64,000 nucleotides of DNA from Terebella lapidaria (lineage: Eukaryota; Annelida; Polychaeta; Terebellida; Terebellidae): contig OX424567.1 in NCBI GenBank assembly GCA_949152475.1, positions 18,315,402 to 18,379,401 of the forward strand. Direction: 5' to 3'. Position numbers and translations under genes: made by a program. Below are positions 12,540-22,916 of the stretch, piece by piece (the first letter of the stretch is position 1; each line of letters starts with the position of its first letter). Below the pieces are notes generated by a model. The model was not told where the DNA came from and made no database searches. It saw only the letters and a program-made list of their open reading frames with translations.

Positions 12540-15500
12540 TTAAGATGGTGAAATCCTGCCGATTGTTGGCAGTAAATTTCACGACTTTAGTACCGCATAC
12601 AAAATATGAGCATTTGTCATAAAACTTCTGGTAGTCCGAAGTGACTTTTTGCAGTTGGAGTGAATAGAGGAGTCATTTTCTTGTTTTAGAAAAATACAAT
12701 CTTCGACCTGAAACGTCTGGATCATTCCGGATCATAACGATAAACTTGGTACATCCGTTCTCAGTATCAACCACGTAATTTTTTGAATACATCGACTTTT
12801 TACATAGTGGAGCAGTCAGTGTCTATCAGCCGAGAATTACTTTTTGAATTTACCGCCTACATTTGTCACAAAATGCCCGACTGTCTTTGACACATTTACG
12901 AAATGCGCCATTTTCAAAATATCACGTGGATTTGGACAACACACAGACTTGAAATATCATCTATTATTTTGATGATTTTCAAAGAATAGCTGACTTACTT
13001 GGGATTGGTACATCGTAGACTCCATAGCGCGCTATCCACAGCCATGTGACAATGCGTTTTCTCCGTAAAATTGAGTCTGAACATGGGCTACTTTCAACGT
13101 CAGGTGCCACGAAATCGTGTTTACATATTTCCCAGGTCAAAGTTTGATGTATCCTTACGCGAAACTTATCTTTGGTCATGTCGATTCTGGTAATCTGTAT
13201 CATCCATTGATCACACCAAATAATCCACTTTCTGAATACTGAACGGGACTACGGCAGAAAATGTTCGCAGTACGACACATTACATGTGTTTTGTGATATC
13301 AATTGGTAGCGGTTATCCTCGGAATATTTCCTTCGGTTGTGAAGACCATATTTTGCGACTATGAGATTCGGTAGCTTCGTCTCCAAATGTTTTCCCGCGA
13401 GGCACCAACAGTCCCATGTGTTATGCATGTATATCGGCATATGACGGAGGTAATCCCAGAAATATGTACATAATCGGAGACATATTAATTCATAGACAAA
13501 GAATTGTTGTAGATCGGGGAATGACAAACACTGAAAACCATGTGTCCAGACGATAACTGACATATCGCTCAACACGTGAGTTTGTATTCGCTCCGGTGAG
13601 AAAGCCGTTGAAATCCGTGCACAGGGTTTTGAGTTCAATGTGAAGAGCAATACTCACTAGCTGCTCAAATCCAGTCTCCGTCAGTGATCGCATGGAACCA
13701 CACGGAAAATCGTCGAGCACATGTCCTGGGGCGGATTATAAACCCTTTTTCGACCCTTCTTGCACATTGGGAGTTCATTTTCACAAATAGGTAATACAAT
13801 ATTATATTTGTTCAGGTACGTACACGTAATTTAGGCATTCTGTATATTGGAGCCCCGTCTCTATCAACACTGATCAAGTATCTATGAGTACGTATTCCAC
13901 AAGTTCGTGGTTAAATACATTTCGATAACAAAATGAAACTGTATGTAGATGTATATCTATATGTATGTCAAGAAATTTAAATTAGGTGCCCTGATTGTAT
14001 ATGAGGTAATTATCAATAAGCAGCTATATGAGTTATTCATATCACCAACATAGAGAAGTTTACTTGATTGTAATATTCCAATGATCAATTCAAGGCAATG
14101 TGATTGGTATTAGCAACAGAATAGAGTGCCATCTGACAAATCCATCATCTCATATTTTTCTGACTCCAGATGACTCCAGATGTTGCTGACAACTCCACAC
14201 CACTTTCCTGACAGCTCAGCCAGAAGACAACACAACCAGAAGCTCCATAAATCCTGGTTCAAGTCTCAATCAGAAGACAGGCTATAGCAGCTCCACACCA
14301 CTTGACTGATCCCCCAATGACAGGCACCCAGGAGCAATCATTCAGTTGGTCAACAATATGGATGTCAAAGCATAACAACAACTTGTGTTTTAAAGTTTGC
14401 ACCAATATATACATGTATATTAAAACAATATATATATAAATTCAAATTAAGTGCATGTTGGATCTGTAATTCTGAAACACCTGTACAGAATTGCACACCA
14501 CCATTTTGGGTATTGTAATGTCACTATAAGACAATTGGATATCTTATACAACAGTAATTTGGGGATTCAATGGCCAATTAATAATATTTTCATATGTGGC
14601 GATTTAGCCCTAAGATCGCGGCAGGTGATTGTAAAACTACATGCCATTTATGTGGCCTTTTCTGTCTTGGCCTTGTTTTGACACGGTCTGTTCGAGCGGG
14701 CGTTGCTACGGCGACGCATTGTAATTTACGCTCCTGTAAACTATAACAATGGTTTGATTACGCTTCGCGTGCAGCCTCTAGTTTCTGGTGTATTATATAT
14801 ACACTGGAAGCGACTGGGTCGAGGAGATTGTCCAAGGTCGGGTGACAGGCTGCACTCGAAGCTCGCCATGAGCTTTGAGTTCCCTGTTCACGAGTAGTGG
14901 GCTCCTAGAGCCCTGGGGACGATTTCCATAGGGAGGCCCGGGCTGGGAGAGACAAGTTGCTGACTCGGGGGCGCAAGCCCTGTGGATCGCCAGTTCTCTC
15001 CCTTCCCGGGACGGTGTGACATAGGCTCTGGCCAGTTCGTCGGACTGTACGGGGTTCCGTCCCCGAGGCAGACCGCGGCTCGCCAGGCCCCTCCAGCTAA
15101 CACCGTGGTGATGAACCAGTTTCTGAACGGTGTCCGTAGGCCTGGGCGTGTCGGGAGGGCTGTTACCCGGTTACCGTAAATGCTAGAGTGGTTACCGTGT
15201 CCGCAGTGACCTCCGGTGAGCGGCGCCGCCGCAAGGATCCGGAATAGCGGATGCGCGTCCGCAAGGACTCGCGGTGAGAGGACTATCCTCGAGGATCCCG
15301 AAGAGCAGACGACAGTCAATAACTTTACACATATTTTATATTTTAATGGATAAAGTGGCCAACACATTGTATGTATCAATAATTTGTTATTGATACACAT
15401 GTGTAGGTCAGAAATACATTATGAAGATTTGAATGGCAGTGTATCAAGTGGCCATGTGCAATTGTTTGCCAATTATGATAAATTCATAATCTTTTTGATT

Positions 15501-16637
15501 GGTATTATATTTGATTTATTTTGTTCTTGTTTACCTTCCATGTACAAACTTTGTAAGATAAACATATGGATAAGGAGTATACTACCAAATACACTATTTA
15601 TTCATGACATTTCTTGTCTGGTATGTTTGATATCATACCTGTGATCCATGTATGTCAAAAGATGAAGTGCTTCAATTCATAACTCATGAATTGTACTAAT
15701 AAAATGCTACCACTGTGTGAATTTCACATCAATTATGTTGACACAACCCATGTGCAATAATGATACTTTAATGTCACATGTAATCATGATGACAATGAAT
15801 CAAAAGCCTGGTGATATTTACATTTACATGTTATTGGGATCAGGATGTATCCTGTATCTAGCTTGGGGTTTGTGTTCTTTGTATGCATAGACACAAGCAT
15901 TATGCACAATAGGGTCAGTGAATACATACATGTACTGTTAGTTATTTGATGAACACAGAGTGTTATGAATTATGCCAAATGCAAGAAGGTGTTACTTCCC
16001 TAACTTAGGGCAATACGCCCCACAATGCTATTACTTCCCCAGAAGTTTTATACTTATAACTGTCACTTTGGAAATACGGGTTATTATTTGCATTGATCAG
16101 GTGAATAGAGTAGTGTCATGGCCCAATGCACACAGAAGCCCCCGCATGGAGCAGTCTAGATGTAAAAGCCAGTGTGAAGTGTGCACAGTGGAGCATATGA
16201 TATTGAAGTCTCCCTCTCACTGTGGCAGTGTCTTGAAGGGTTAAAAAATAGTGCCTGTGCTGGCCACTTGGGAAAAATTTTTAGTTGTCAATAAATGTCT
16301 GAACTTCAAAAATCATTTGTGATGCAATGGATTTGAATTTCAAAAAAACATTTCTCGGCTCATAAACTAGCATATGTAGTAATGCTCAGAAAAATACTTG
16401 GAACATTCGTAATCGCCCTTTTCCACAAAAACGGATGTCCCGAAATTTTGGTAGTCAATTTCACCAATTTTAACATAAGATGCATAATAACTGCACGTAA
16501 AATGCTTTAAATTAGTTATTAACATGATAATATAACATGTATGTGAAATATGTGTTCATTTCTTCAAGAAAAACCATTTTCAAAAATATTCAGTGCGCAT
16601 CACTGACTAAAATATGGCGAGGGTAACAACCCCTTAA
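12540..16637 (-). mobile_element. TTAA-flanked DNA transposon, copy 3 (tandem with copy 2, carries a solo LTR)
   Basis: Bounded by TTAA at 12540-12543 and 16634-16637, in the same orientation as copy 2. Total length is about 4.09 kb; removing the 735 bp LTR and its 4 bp duplication gives about 3.35 kb, the same as copy 2. A short extra segment near 16000-16035 is absent from copies 1 and 2. Coding status is as for copy 1: no recognised transposase. Confidence 0.8.
14595..15329. mobile_element. Solo LTR of an LTR retrotransposon
   Basis: A 735 bp GC-richer block interrupts transposon copy 3 at a point that is contiguous in copies 1 and 2. It starts TGTGGCG and ends CTTTACA (TG...CA with a TGT/ACA inverted tip). 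The 4 bp cata is present on both sides (14591-14594 and 15330-15333) but only once in the empty sites. A TATA-like stretch lies near 14793-14801. No gag or pol is attached, so this is the product of LTR-LTR recombination. The short open frames inside are not genes. Confidence 0.82.
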
Positions 16638-17526
16638 TACTACTCATCCAATGAATGTATACCATATTTAATCCCTCTGGCACATTTTCAATCTTCATTG
16701 AATTTAGAAGAAATAGTAACCTGCGCTACATGAGCCACAATGTGCTACATCTGCTAAATTTGCTCGTAAAAATCCGATAAATATTAAATATTCATTGACA
16801 TCATCAAAAAAGTAAGTCTCGGTTAGTGAGCTATTATCATGTCGCCCCACTATCCTGGAAGTTTCCCCACGATGTATGTGAATGAACTGAAAATCTACTT
16901 TGTTATCTATCAGTGATGTTCAACTATCTGTATTCATTGCGTAATCGAATAAATTATAACTTGTTGCCAAAGTATTCATTGACCAGGATCAGAGCAGCTA
17001 TGATCAAATTTTGGGATAATTTGGTGTTCATATGGCGAAGTTATAAAGAGGAACATGGATCAGTACAAAATAAACATATTCCCAAATGCTAGGCGATTCC
17101 CACCCTTGAATAATTTCTCATGAAATTTCATTCACTTCTCACTCCTTGAATAATGCCCTAGTCACCGTGATTGTGTCCAATCTTTGTTTTTTTTTTAAAT
17201 CAGACTTTATATATATTTTTTGGAGAAGAAGGTTTATGTGTCATAAATAATTTATTCCAACTTATATCATTGATTCTTGCCCATGGGTGATAATGGGTAA
17301 TCCTAGTATACAACCGAAATTGCAAAAAACATCTGACACCTGTGTACAACGTTTTCAACCGCTGAGCATTGACGGTATTTCCCATACAAATGAACCCCTG
17401 ACATGTACTTAGCGCTTCACTGACTTGCGGCATAAGAAACTTTCCACAGATTAGAACAGAAATACACCTCGCACCAATTTGTCATGAATATTATACAAAT
17501 ATTGGATGATGGGGAGTCCAATTCAG
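16638..17526. other. AT-rich non-coding, probably intron of receptor gene 1
   Basis: No exon is recognised. The stretch directly precedes the first visible gene 1 exon. The small minus-strand frame at 17200-17433 has no recognisable similarity. Confidence 0.4.
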
Positions 17527-17758
17527 AGTTTACGGGATTCAGAAAAGCTATATTGGACGAGGCGCAGACGTCGGCGAGGAACAAAGCCTTGAATTCTACA
17601 TTGGGTTCAAGCTGGATGAAGTTGATGCATACAAGAACCTGAGTGCCAGGGAAGATTGACGTCCTTATTCCAAGTTTGATGTGTTTGGGAATCCCATCTT
17701 GGAATGTGCAGATACAAATATTTGGAAATTTGAGAAAGGCGAAGTGATTACAATTCAG
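17527..17758 (+). CDS. Gene 1 exon a: IPT/TIG-like segment
   Basis: The acceptor is attcag before 17527 and the donor gtattt follows 17758. It enters in phase 2 and leaves in phase 0. It encodes a FYIGFKLDEV-type strand and an IWKFEKGEVITIQ start of the next IPT unit. An in-frame TGA lies at 17657. Confidence 0.6.
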
Positions 17759-18781
17759 GTATTTTAATAGTCTTGCTTTTTATATATGAATGACATCGAA
17801 TAGGAGAAAATGAATCAAAACTGTATAATAATAGAAATAATATAATATTGTGTGCCATGCAGCTTTTAAATTTCTGAAGATGTCAATGTTTTTTAAATCA
17901 AGGGTGATAAGTTGAGACGAGGAGTGACAATCCACGACTACAAAGTCCAAGTGGGAGAAGGGAAGTGTGAAATCATAGATCTACAGGACACATCCCTCAT
18001 CCTGATGCCGCCACAGAGTCCACCTGAGAGAGGAGAGGCCGATAGTGGCAGCCAGTACAGGGTCCTGGTCAGTGAATAGGAATGCAGAATAAAAATCACG
18101 ATAACACATGGCCGATGAGAATTTGTGTTATATTATGTATTCTCACATATTATTATGTGAGTTATATTATAATTGTAAATTTTGCTCACTTTAGGTACAC
18201 GTAGGTGCCAACCAGAAGTTGCAGTGTGGCAAAGTGGTGTACCCTGGACCTGACTTAGCTACAATATTGTAGTATCTGTCACAGCTGGTGTTGTCTGCTG
18301 GTGGAAGAAACGTACATCATCAACAGATCAAGAAGGCTGTGATGTTAACACGGCAGTTGATGAAGAAGTGGATAACGAGCATGTTGATGTCACTGAAATT
18401 GGACCCGTTGAAATAGATGATGCAGATGAAGCTAACGACAAAGGACGCGAGCCAGCAGCAGGAAATGCTGAAAATGAGTACACACGACCTAACGCTCAGC
18501 AGCGACGGTCTGACAAGAAGAGTTCCGTACGCACAACGATCTACCCACCACAAGGAGACAGGCCAGACTATTTAAATCTTGGATCATCTGGCAGCGTGCA
18601 TGATAATCCAGGTTTTTATGGTGCAGCTGACAATTTTGGAGTTCTTGAAGACAAGAGTGAACAACAGTATGAGACTCTCAAGAAAGATGATGAAGAACCA
18701 CACTATGTCAACTCTGTAGCCTTGCGAGGCATGCAGGGTACTGCGCGTGGTGGAGCAAAATGCTGTGATTCTTTTGTGTAA
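17527..18781 (+). CDS. Receptor gene 1, last three exons: IPT end, membrane segment, tyrosine-rich tail
   Basis: 3' end of a single-pass receptor paralogous to the gene starting at 29868. Exons are 17527-17758, 17903-18067 and 18195-18781. The first two encode the end of one IPT/TIG-like unit and another (style of plexin/Met extracellular IPT repeats); the third gives a final beta segment, a short hydrophobic stretch with VVSVTAGVV, a stop-transfer WWKKR, and an acidic cytoplasmic tail of about 160 residues without a kinase domain. The tail has six tyrosines: EYTRP, IYPPQ, DYLNL, FYGAA, QYETL and HYVNS. YLNL and YVNS fit the YxN SH2-binding consensus. Two defects are visible: an in-frame TGA at 17657-17659 and a one-base frame break near 18260 just before the membrane segment. 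It is therefore a pseudogene or affected by sequence error. Upstream exons are not visible; the transposon cluster lies in the way. Confidence 0.7.
17903..18067 (+). CDS. Gene 1 exon b: IPT/TIG domain core
   Basis: A phase 0 exon flanked by ag at 17901-17902 and gtcagt after 18067. It encodes GDKLRRGVTI, VQVGEGKCEI and a PPQSPPERGE loop, matching the G-x-L ... V-x-V-G-x-x-x-C pattern of plexin-type IPT repeats. It joins exon a in frame at CAG/GGT. Confidence 0.65.
18195..18781 (+). CDS. Gene 1 last exon: membrane segment and cytoplasmic tail
   Basis: Acceptor tttag at 18190-18194. It starts VHVGANQKLQCGKVVYPG; the frame then breaks near 18260, and the tail frame reads to TAA at 18779-18781. 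The hydrophobic stretch is short for a membrane span, which suggests a small deletion. The tail is rich in Asp/Glu and Asn and has the tyrosine motifs described for the gene. Poly(A) signals follow. Confidence 0.65.
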
Positions 18782-19008
18782 TCACTGATCAGATGATATT
18801 CAATCAAAATATTTTGACGTCTTAATAGGTACTTTGATTTTTTAAAATATATATTACTGTGTACCTAAGTAAGTATTTGCTAACTTCACTGACTTTTGGA
18901 TATTCCCATGTATTATATTCGAACTATATTGTCACGTGTATTTAAAGGGTTCTATTATTGGGCGGTGACAATGTATTTGTGAAAGACAATTTATTTTAGC
19001 GAATTGTA

Positions 19009-19046
19009 AATAAAATGTAATTTTATAGTTTTCTTCATGAAATAAA
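19009..19046 (+). terminator. Poly(A) signals of receptor gene 1
   Basis: AATAAA occurs at 19009-19014 and again at 19041-19046, about 230-265 bases after the stop codon. Confidence 0.6.
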
Positions 19047-19261
19047 CGGGAAAAAATTAATTTTCTGAAGAATTACCACATTGACGTATCGACATAATGA
19101 TATATTGGAAATAGTATAATGAATATCCGGATTGATCAAATGATTGCAAAAATCTGTAATATTCGCCTTGTCATTGCCATCTATGTGTGAGAATAGGCGG
19201 CCCGTGTAGCGTATCTTACTCTACAAATGTTTAGTAGTACTTCAACACTGTTTTTAATTAC

Positions 19262-20056
19262 AGTGATATAGTACGTGATGGGGGCATGTTTTCTGACTGT
19301 CCGACTGCAGACAATGATATAGTGCATGATCGGGGCATGTTTTCTGACCGTCGACCATCCTACTGCAGACATCTCAATACTAAAGGATACATTAATTTCA
19401 GACATCTCAATACAAAAGGGTAGTTACATTGATTTCGTTCAGACCATCCGACTGCAGACACTGATTATAGTACATGGTGGGGCATGTTTTCTGAGCGTCC
19501 GACTGCAGACATCTCAATACTAAAGAGTAAATTGATTTCGTTCAGACCATCCGACTGCAGACAATGATATAGTACATGATGGGGGTATGTTTTCTGATCA
19601 TCCGACTGCAGACATCTCAATACTAAAGGGTACATTAATTTCCTTCTAACCTTCCGACTGCAGACAATGATATAATACCTGATGCGGGTATGTTTTCTGA
19701 CCGTCCGACTGCAGACATCTCAATACTAAAAGGTACATTTATTTCCTTCTTACCTTCCGACTGCAGACAATGATATAATACATGATGCGGGTATGTTTTT
19801 TGACCGTCCGACCATCCGACTGCAGACATCTCAATACTAAAGGGCACATTTATTTCCTTCCAACCTTCCGACTGCTGACAATGATATAATACATGATGGG
19901 GGTTTGTTTTCTGAGCGTCCGACTGCAGACATCTCAATACTAAAGGGTAAATTGATTTCGTTCAGACCATTCGACTGCAGTCAATGATATAGTACATGAT
20001 GGGGGTATGTTTTCTGTCCGGCCGACAGTCCGACTGCAGACATCTCAATACTAAAA
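19262..20056. repeat. Minisatellite with a unit of about 100 bp
   Basis: Seven to eight degenerate units. Each has two parts: ccgactgcagacatctcaat followed by a thymine-rich tail, and gcagacaatgatatagtaca followed by tgatgggggtatgttttctg. Unit borders carry CTGCAG. Frames reading through it on the minus strand are repetitive and not genes. Confidence 0.85.
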
Positions 20057-20058
20057 TG

Positions 20059-20415
20059 TCAGAAAGTTTGCAGTGCTGTGTCCAATCTGTTCTTTTCCCA
20101 TTTGCTGAAATCACCGGCATCTCTATGACCCTTGCTTACCAACCAGACCTGGAATATTTTGACTGCACGCTTTGTGGCAAGTTTTGTGTTATCGCTGTGC
20201 AAGCCGGAAAGAATACATAGGTGCTCACTTTCCCTGTCTTCGGTCACCTGTCGTCGAGATCCGCTGTCCGTGCATTCAGTATGAGTGTCACTGTCTGCCA
20301 AGATGGTGGGAGCCGGCTCACCTTGAGCATGTTGAGTTCCAGTCGGCTGAGAAACAAGTTGAAGCGAAAAATTAGGTTCATCCATATCATTCATCATGTT
20401 CATGTCCGATTTCAT
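20059..20415 (-). pseudogene. Crypton-like / KIAA1958-type recombinase N-terminal fragment
   Basis: Minus-strand frame with a plausible ATG at 20415 and a stop at 20059, where the minisatellite begins. The N-terminal part is acidic and Ser/Thr/Gln-rich; the C-terminal part has LATKRAVKIFQVWLVSKG then DFSKWEKNRL and TALQTF. This pattern matches the conserved N-terminal block of Crypton-derived proteins (DUF3504 neighbourhood, as in KIAA1958, QRICH1 and ZMYM proteins). The recombinase core is absent, cut off at the minisatellite. It could also be a first exon whose donor was lost; I see no GT donor at the end. Confidence 0.5.
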
Positions 20416-20754
20416 TAGAACCACAGCCAAAGTGATGTAAAAATTATCAATCTGCATTTCTGATTGACATCTCTGAACGTTTCCCTATCGAAAAATTTCT
20501 GCCAAGTGTCAAACGATTAGCACCCATGGGAACAGTTACCCTCCAAGCGCGTGGTGGAGCGATGCGCGCCATCTGGCAAGGTCAGAAAAGGATCAACTAG
20601 AACTTGTATTCACCTCGGACTCGGAAATATCACTTTTCCAGAACATCTCGACCAGGATACCACAGTATCATTTTAGTCACATGGCCTCATTTAAACCAAT
20701 CACAAACAGATATCTTATACAGTTAATAATAATATATATAATATGTACATTTGT
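20416..20754. other. Non-coding, upstream of the Crypton-like fragment
   Basis: A moderately GC-rich 150 bp near 20500-20650 lies upstream of the minus-strand ATG and may have been its leader. No defined promoter motif is recognised. Confidence 0.3.
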
Positions 20755-20872
20755 GGAGGTGAATGAATACGTTGTTATCTTTTTTACGTTGTTATCATTT
20801 TCTTTTTTTTAAACCGAGTTTGCGAGGTGAATACGTCTTTTTAGGGAGGGAAAGATAACAACGTATTCACCG
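20755..20872. repeat. Short imperfect inverted repeat
   Basis: Left arm ggtgaatgaatacgttgtta and right arm taacaacgtattcacc face each other across about 75 bp, with an extra internal copy of aggtgaatacgtc. It looks like a small foldback or MITE relic. Confidence 0.55.
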
Positions 20873-21821
20873 ACAACAAAGGTCAATACTTGTTTCATTA
20901 TATACCAAACTTATATCACAGACATGTACCTAGATGAATTTACACATGATGTTCAAGCTTACGGTATACGAAGTTCGTTGTGAAATGCCAGAAAGAGAAC
21001 TGTGTTCTGCATGCATGCATCGTCTGTGATACGACTATCACGGGAGATTGCAACTATTCCGGGAAACCGTTAACAAATTATATGTGACGGTGTTCGAATC
21101 CCGTCACCGGCAAATTACCCTAGTCTAGTTGGAGTTTATACCTGGCAAAGCAAAAAATTATCCATCGAATATGCCTACATGTACTCAATGCAGAATCGAC
21201 ACCTGACGTTACACCTCGGGCTCCGACACTACGGTGCCTGCATGCTCTAGTAACCAATAATAACACGAAATTTTATTATCATATGATAAGTTAATTTTGT
21301 CTCTGAATACATTAATACAGGAAAGTGTGATCCATATCTTTTTTCCACTGTGAAAGATACGTACAACGAAAGCAAACCACATAGATAATGATGTAAAATA
21401 CACCCTAAATCTGATGCCAAGGTATTGAAGAAGAATTCAAGTCGTGTCACAGAATAAACTATTTATAATATAAAATTAAACGTTCTCTGAGAATCCCATG
21501 GGGGAATACTCTTCGACTCGGGGGGAAAAGATGCTTTCGAAAAGAAAGTACATTAAACGTTTGTTTTATAGTGTTGGACGTAAACAACGGAGCATGAGCA
21601 GAAAAACGCCTATTCGCCAGCTGGCAGCACTATGTTAGTGGTAAAATGACGTCATAACGTTATATATTATCAGGATACCATGGTATTACTCCAAACATAC
21701 GGAATTTTCGCGCCAAATGCCACGTGCATGGTTCACCACAGACGACTTTCCCTAGTGATTTGGCGCCAAATTTACCACTATTACAATGCTGCCACCTATC
21801 GAATGAGCTTTGCCCACGCCC
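20873..21821. other. Non-coding with a tRNA-like B-box relic
   Basis: A short stretch at 21085-21115 contains gtgttcgaatcccgtcaccg, which resembles a tRNA T-arm, but no A box or cloverleaf precedes it. At 21029-21063 is a relic of the gatagtcg repeat found near 25700-25860. No gene is seen. Confidence 0.35.
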
Positions 21822-21829
21822 CATTAACC

Positions 21830-22059
21830 CAGAGCCGTCTAGTAAGAGAGTTACGACAATGACGTGATAGGCGCCATTTTTTGTCCAATCACGTTTGACG
21901 GAAAACAACAATACCCCACACAAAGCTCCATTGATATCATGAATACCTCGGGCTGAAAGGTCGTTTCAGCCGATGCAAAGCTTCTTTTGGACAAAAAATG
22001 GCGAATCACGCTAAAATCTCGAACGGTCATTGTCACAACTCTCTTACTAGACGGCTCTG
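21830..22059. mobile_element. hAT-type MITE with 8 bp target duplication
   Basis: A 230 bp element starting CAGAGCCGTCTAGTAAGAGA and ending in its inverted complement, TCTCTTACTAGACGGCTCTG. The 8 bp cattaacc is duplicated exactly on both sides (21822-21829 and 22060-22067). CAG...CTG tips with 8 bp duplications are diagnostic for hAT elements. It has no coding capacity. Confidence 0.88.
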
Positions 22060-22067
22060 CATTAACC

Positions 22068-22916
22068 TATCGCCAAACCAGTCTTTTTACGTCATTCTCG
22101 ACGAATTCTGCAAAACGTTATTATTGGCCAAAGAGAAGTTTGCCGACGTAATATGTGCAACTCGGACAACTTTTTGGGATTTTGGCGATAGGTCAATTCA
22201 GGTAATTAATATAATCTGTCGAATACTTTCCTCGAATGGAGCAAACTTCTGGTCACTATCGTCGATTTATGTGAACATTTGCGTGTCAGCGGCATTTGAG
22301 AATATGCACATCAACACGGTGTGCGTTCAGTCAGTCCGTTATCAAATTTGTCCCTACTGCCGAACCATCGCTCACTTCGCATATATTTATACCGTATGTC
22401 AGTGCCCAATTTTCCTTGTTGTGGTGCAGGAATATTAGCACATATGTTTTGTTCCATTTTCTGACTGCATCTTTACTTTTAAAAATCATATATATATTTA
22501 TTTATTTTCGCTGTACCACAACGAGCAACTTTTTCGCTCACATAGCGCGGAATGTTGAGAACCGCTGTATTGATGGTTGACATTGTGTAATAGTCGGAAT
22601 GGGTTCCGAGTTCAACACCGCCGACCTCCACAGTGATATTTCGACGCTATAACTATTACGACGGTACTTAAACTTTGTAGATGCTTCTCATTATATGGGC
22701 ATATATTATCATCTATTTGAATAATACTGACCAATAACAACTTTATAAATATACTGTATTGAAAATGGTGCTGAATTTTATGGACACCTCGTTATCTGAA
22801 TGGGCGAGTTCGATCACGGACTATTATTCCTACGAAGGACCATTCCGTTTACACCTGTTTTCGTCGGATTTCGTCCTGCACGGACATCATATATATGCCC
22901 AAGAAATTGAAAATTT
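22068..22916. other. Non-coding
   Basis: Contains several short frames (21998-22438 and 22296-22580, +) without recognisable similarity. The frame at 22759-22998 looks protein-like at first, but its second half runs into a repeat terminus at 22917, so it is not accepted as a gene. Confidence 0.35.

Noticed and set aside
14888..15400. 170-codon minus-strand frame and overlapping plus-strand frames
   Set aside because: They lie inside the GC-rich solo LTR, where stop codons are rare by composition; no domain is seen.
19181..19937. Minus-strand frames of 74 and 100 codons
   Set aside because: They are translations of the 100 bp minisatellite, with internally repeated peptides.
21067..21140. 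tRNA gene suggested by gtgttcgaatcccgtcac
   Set aside because: The T-stem does not pair properly and no A box or anticodon arm precedes it; at most a relic B box.
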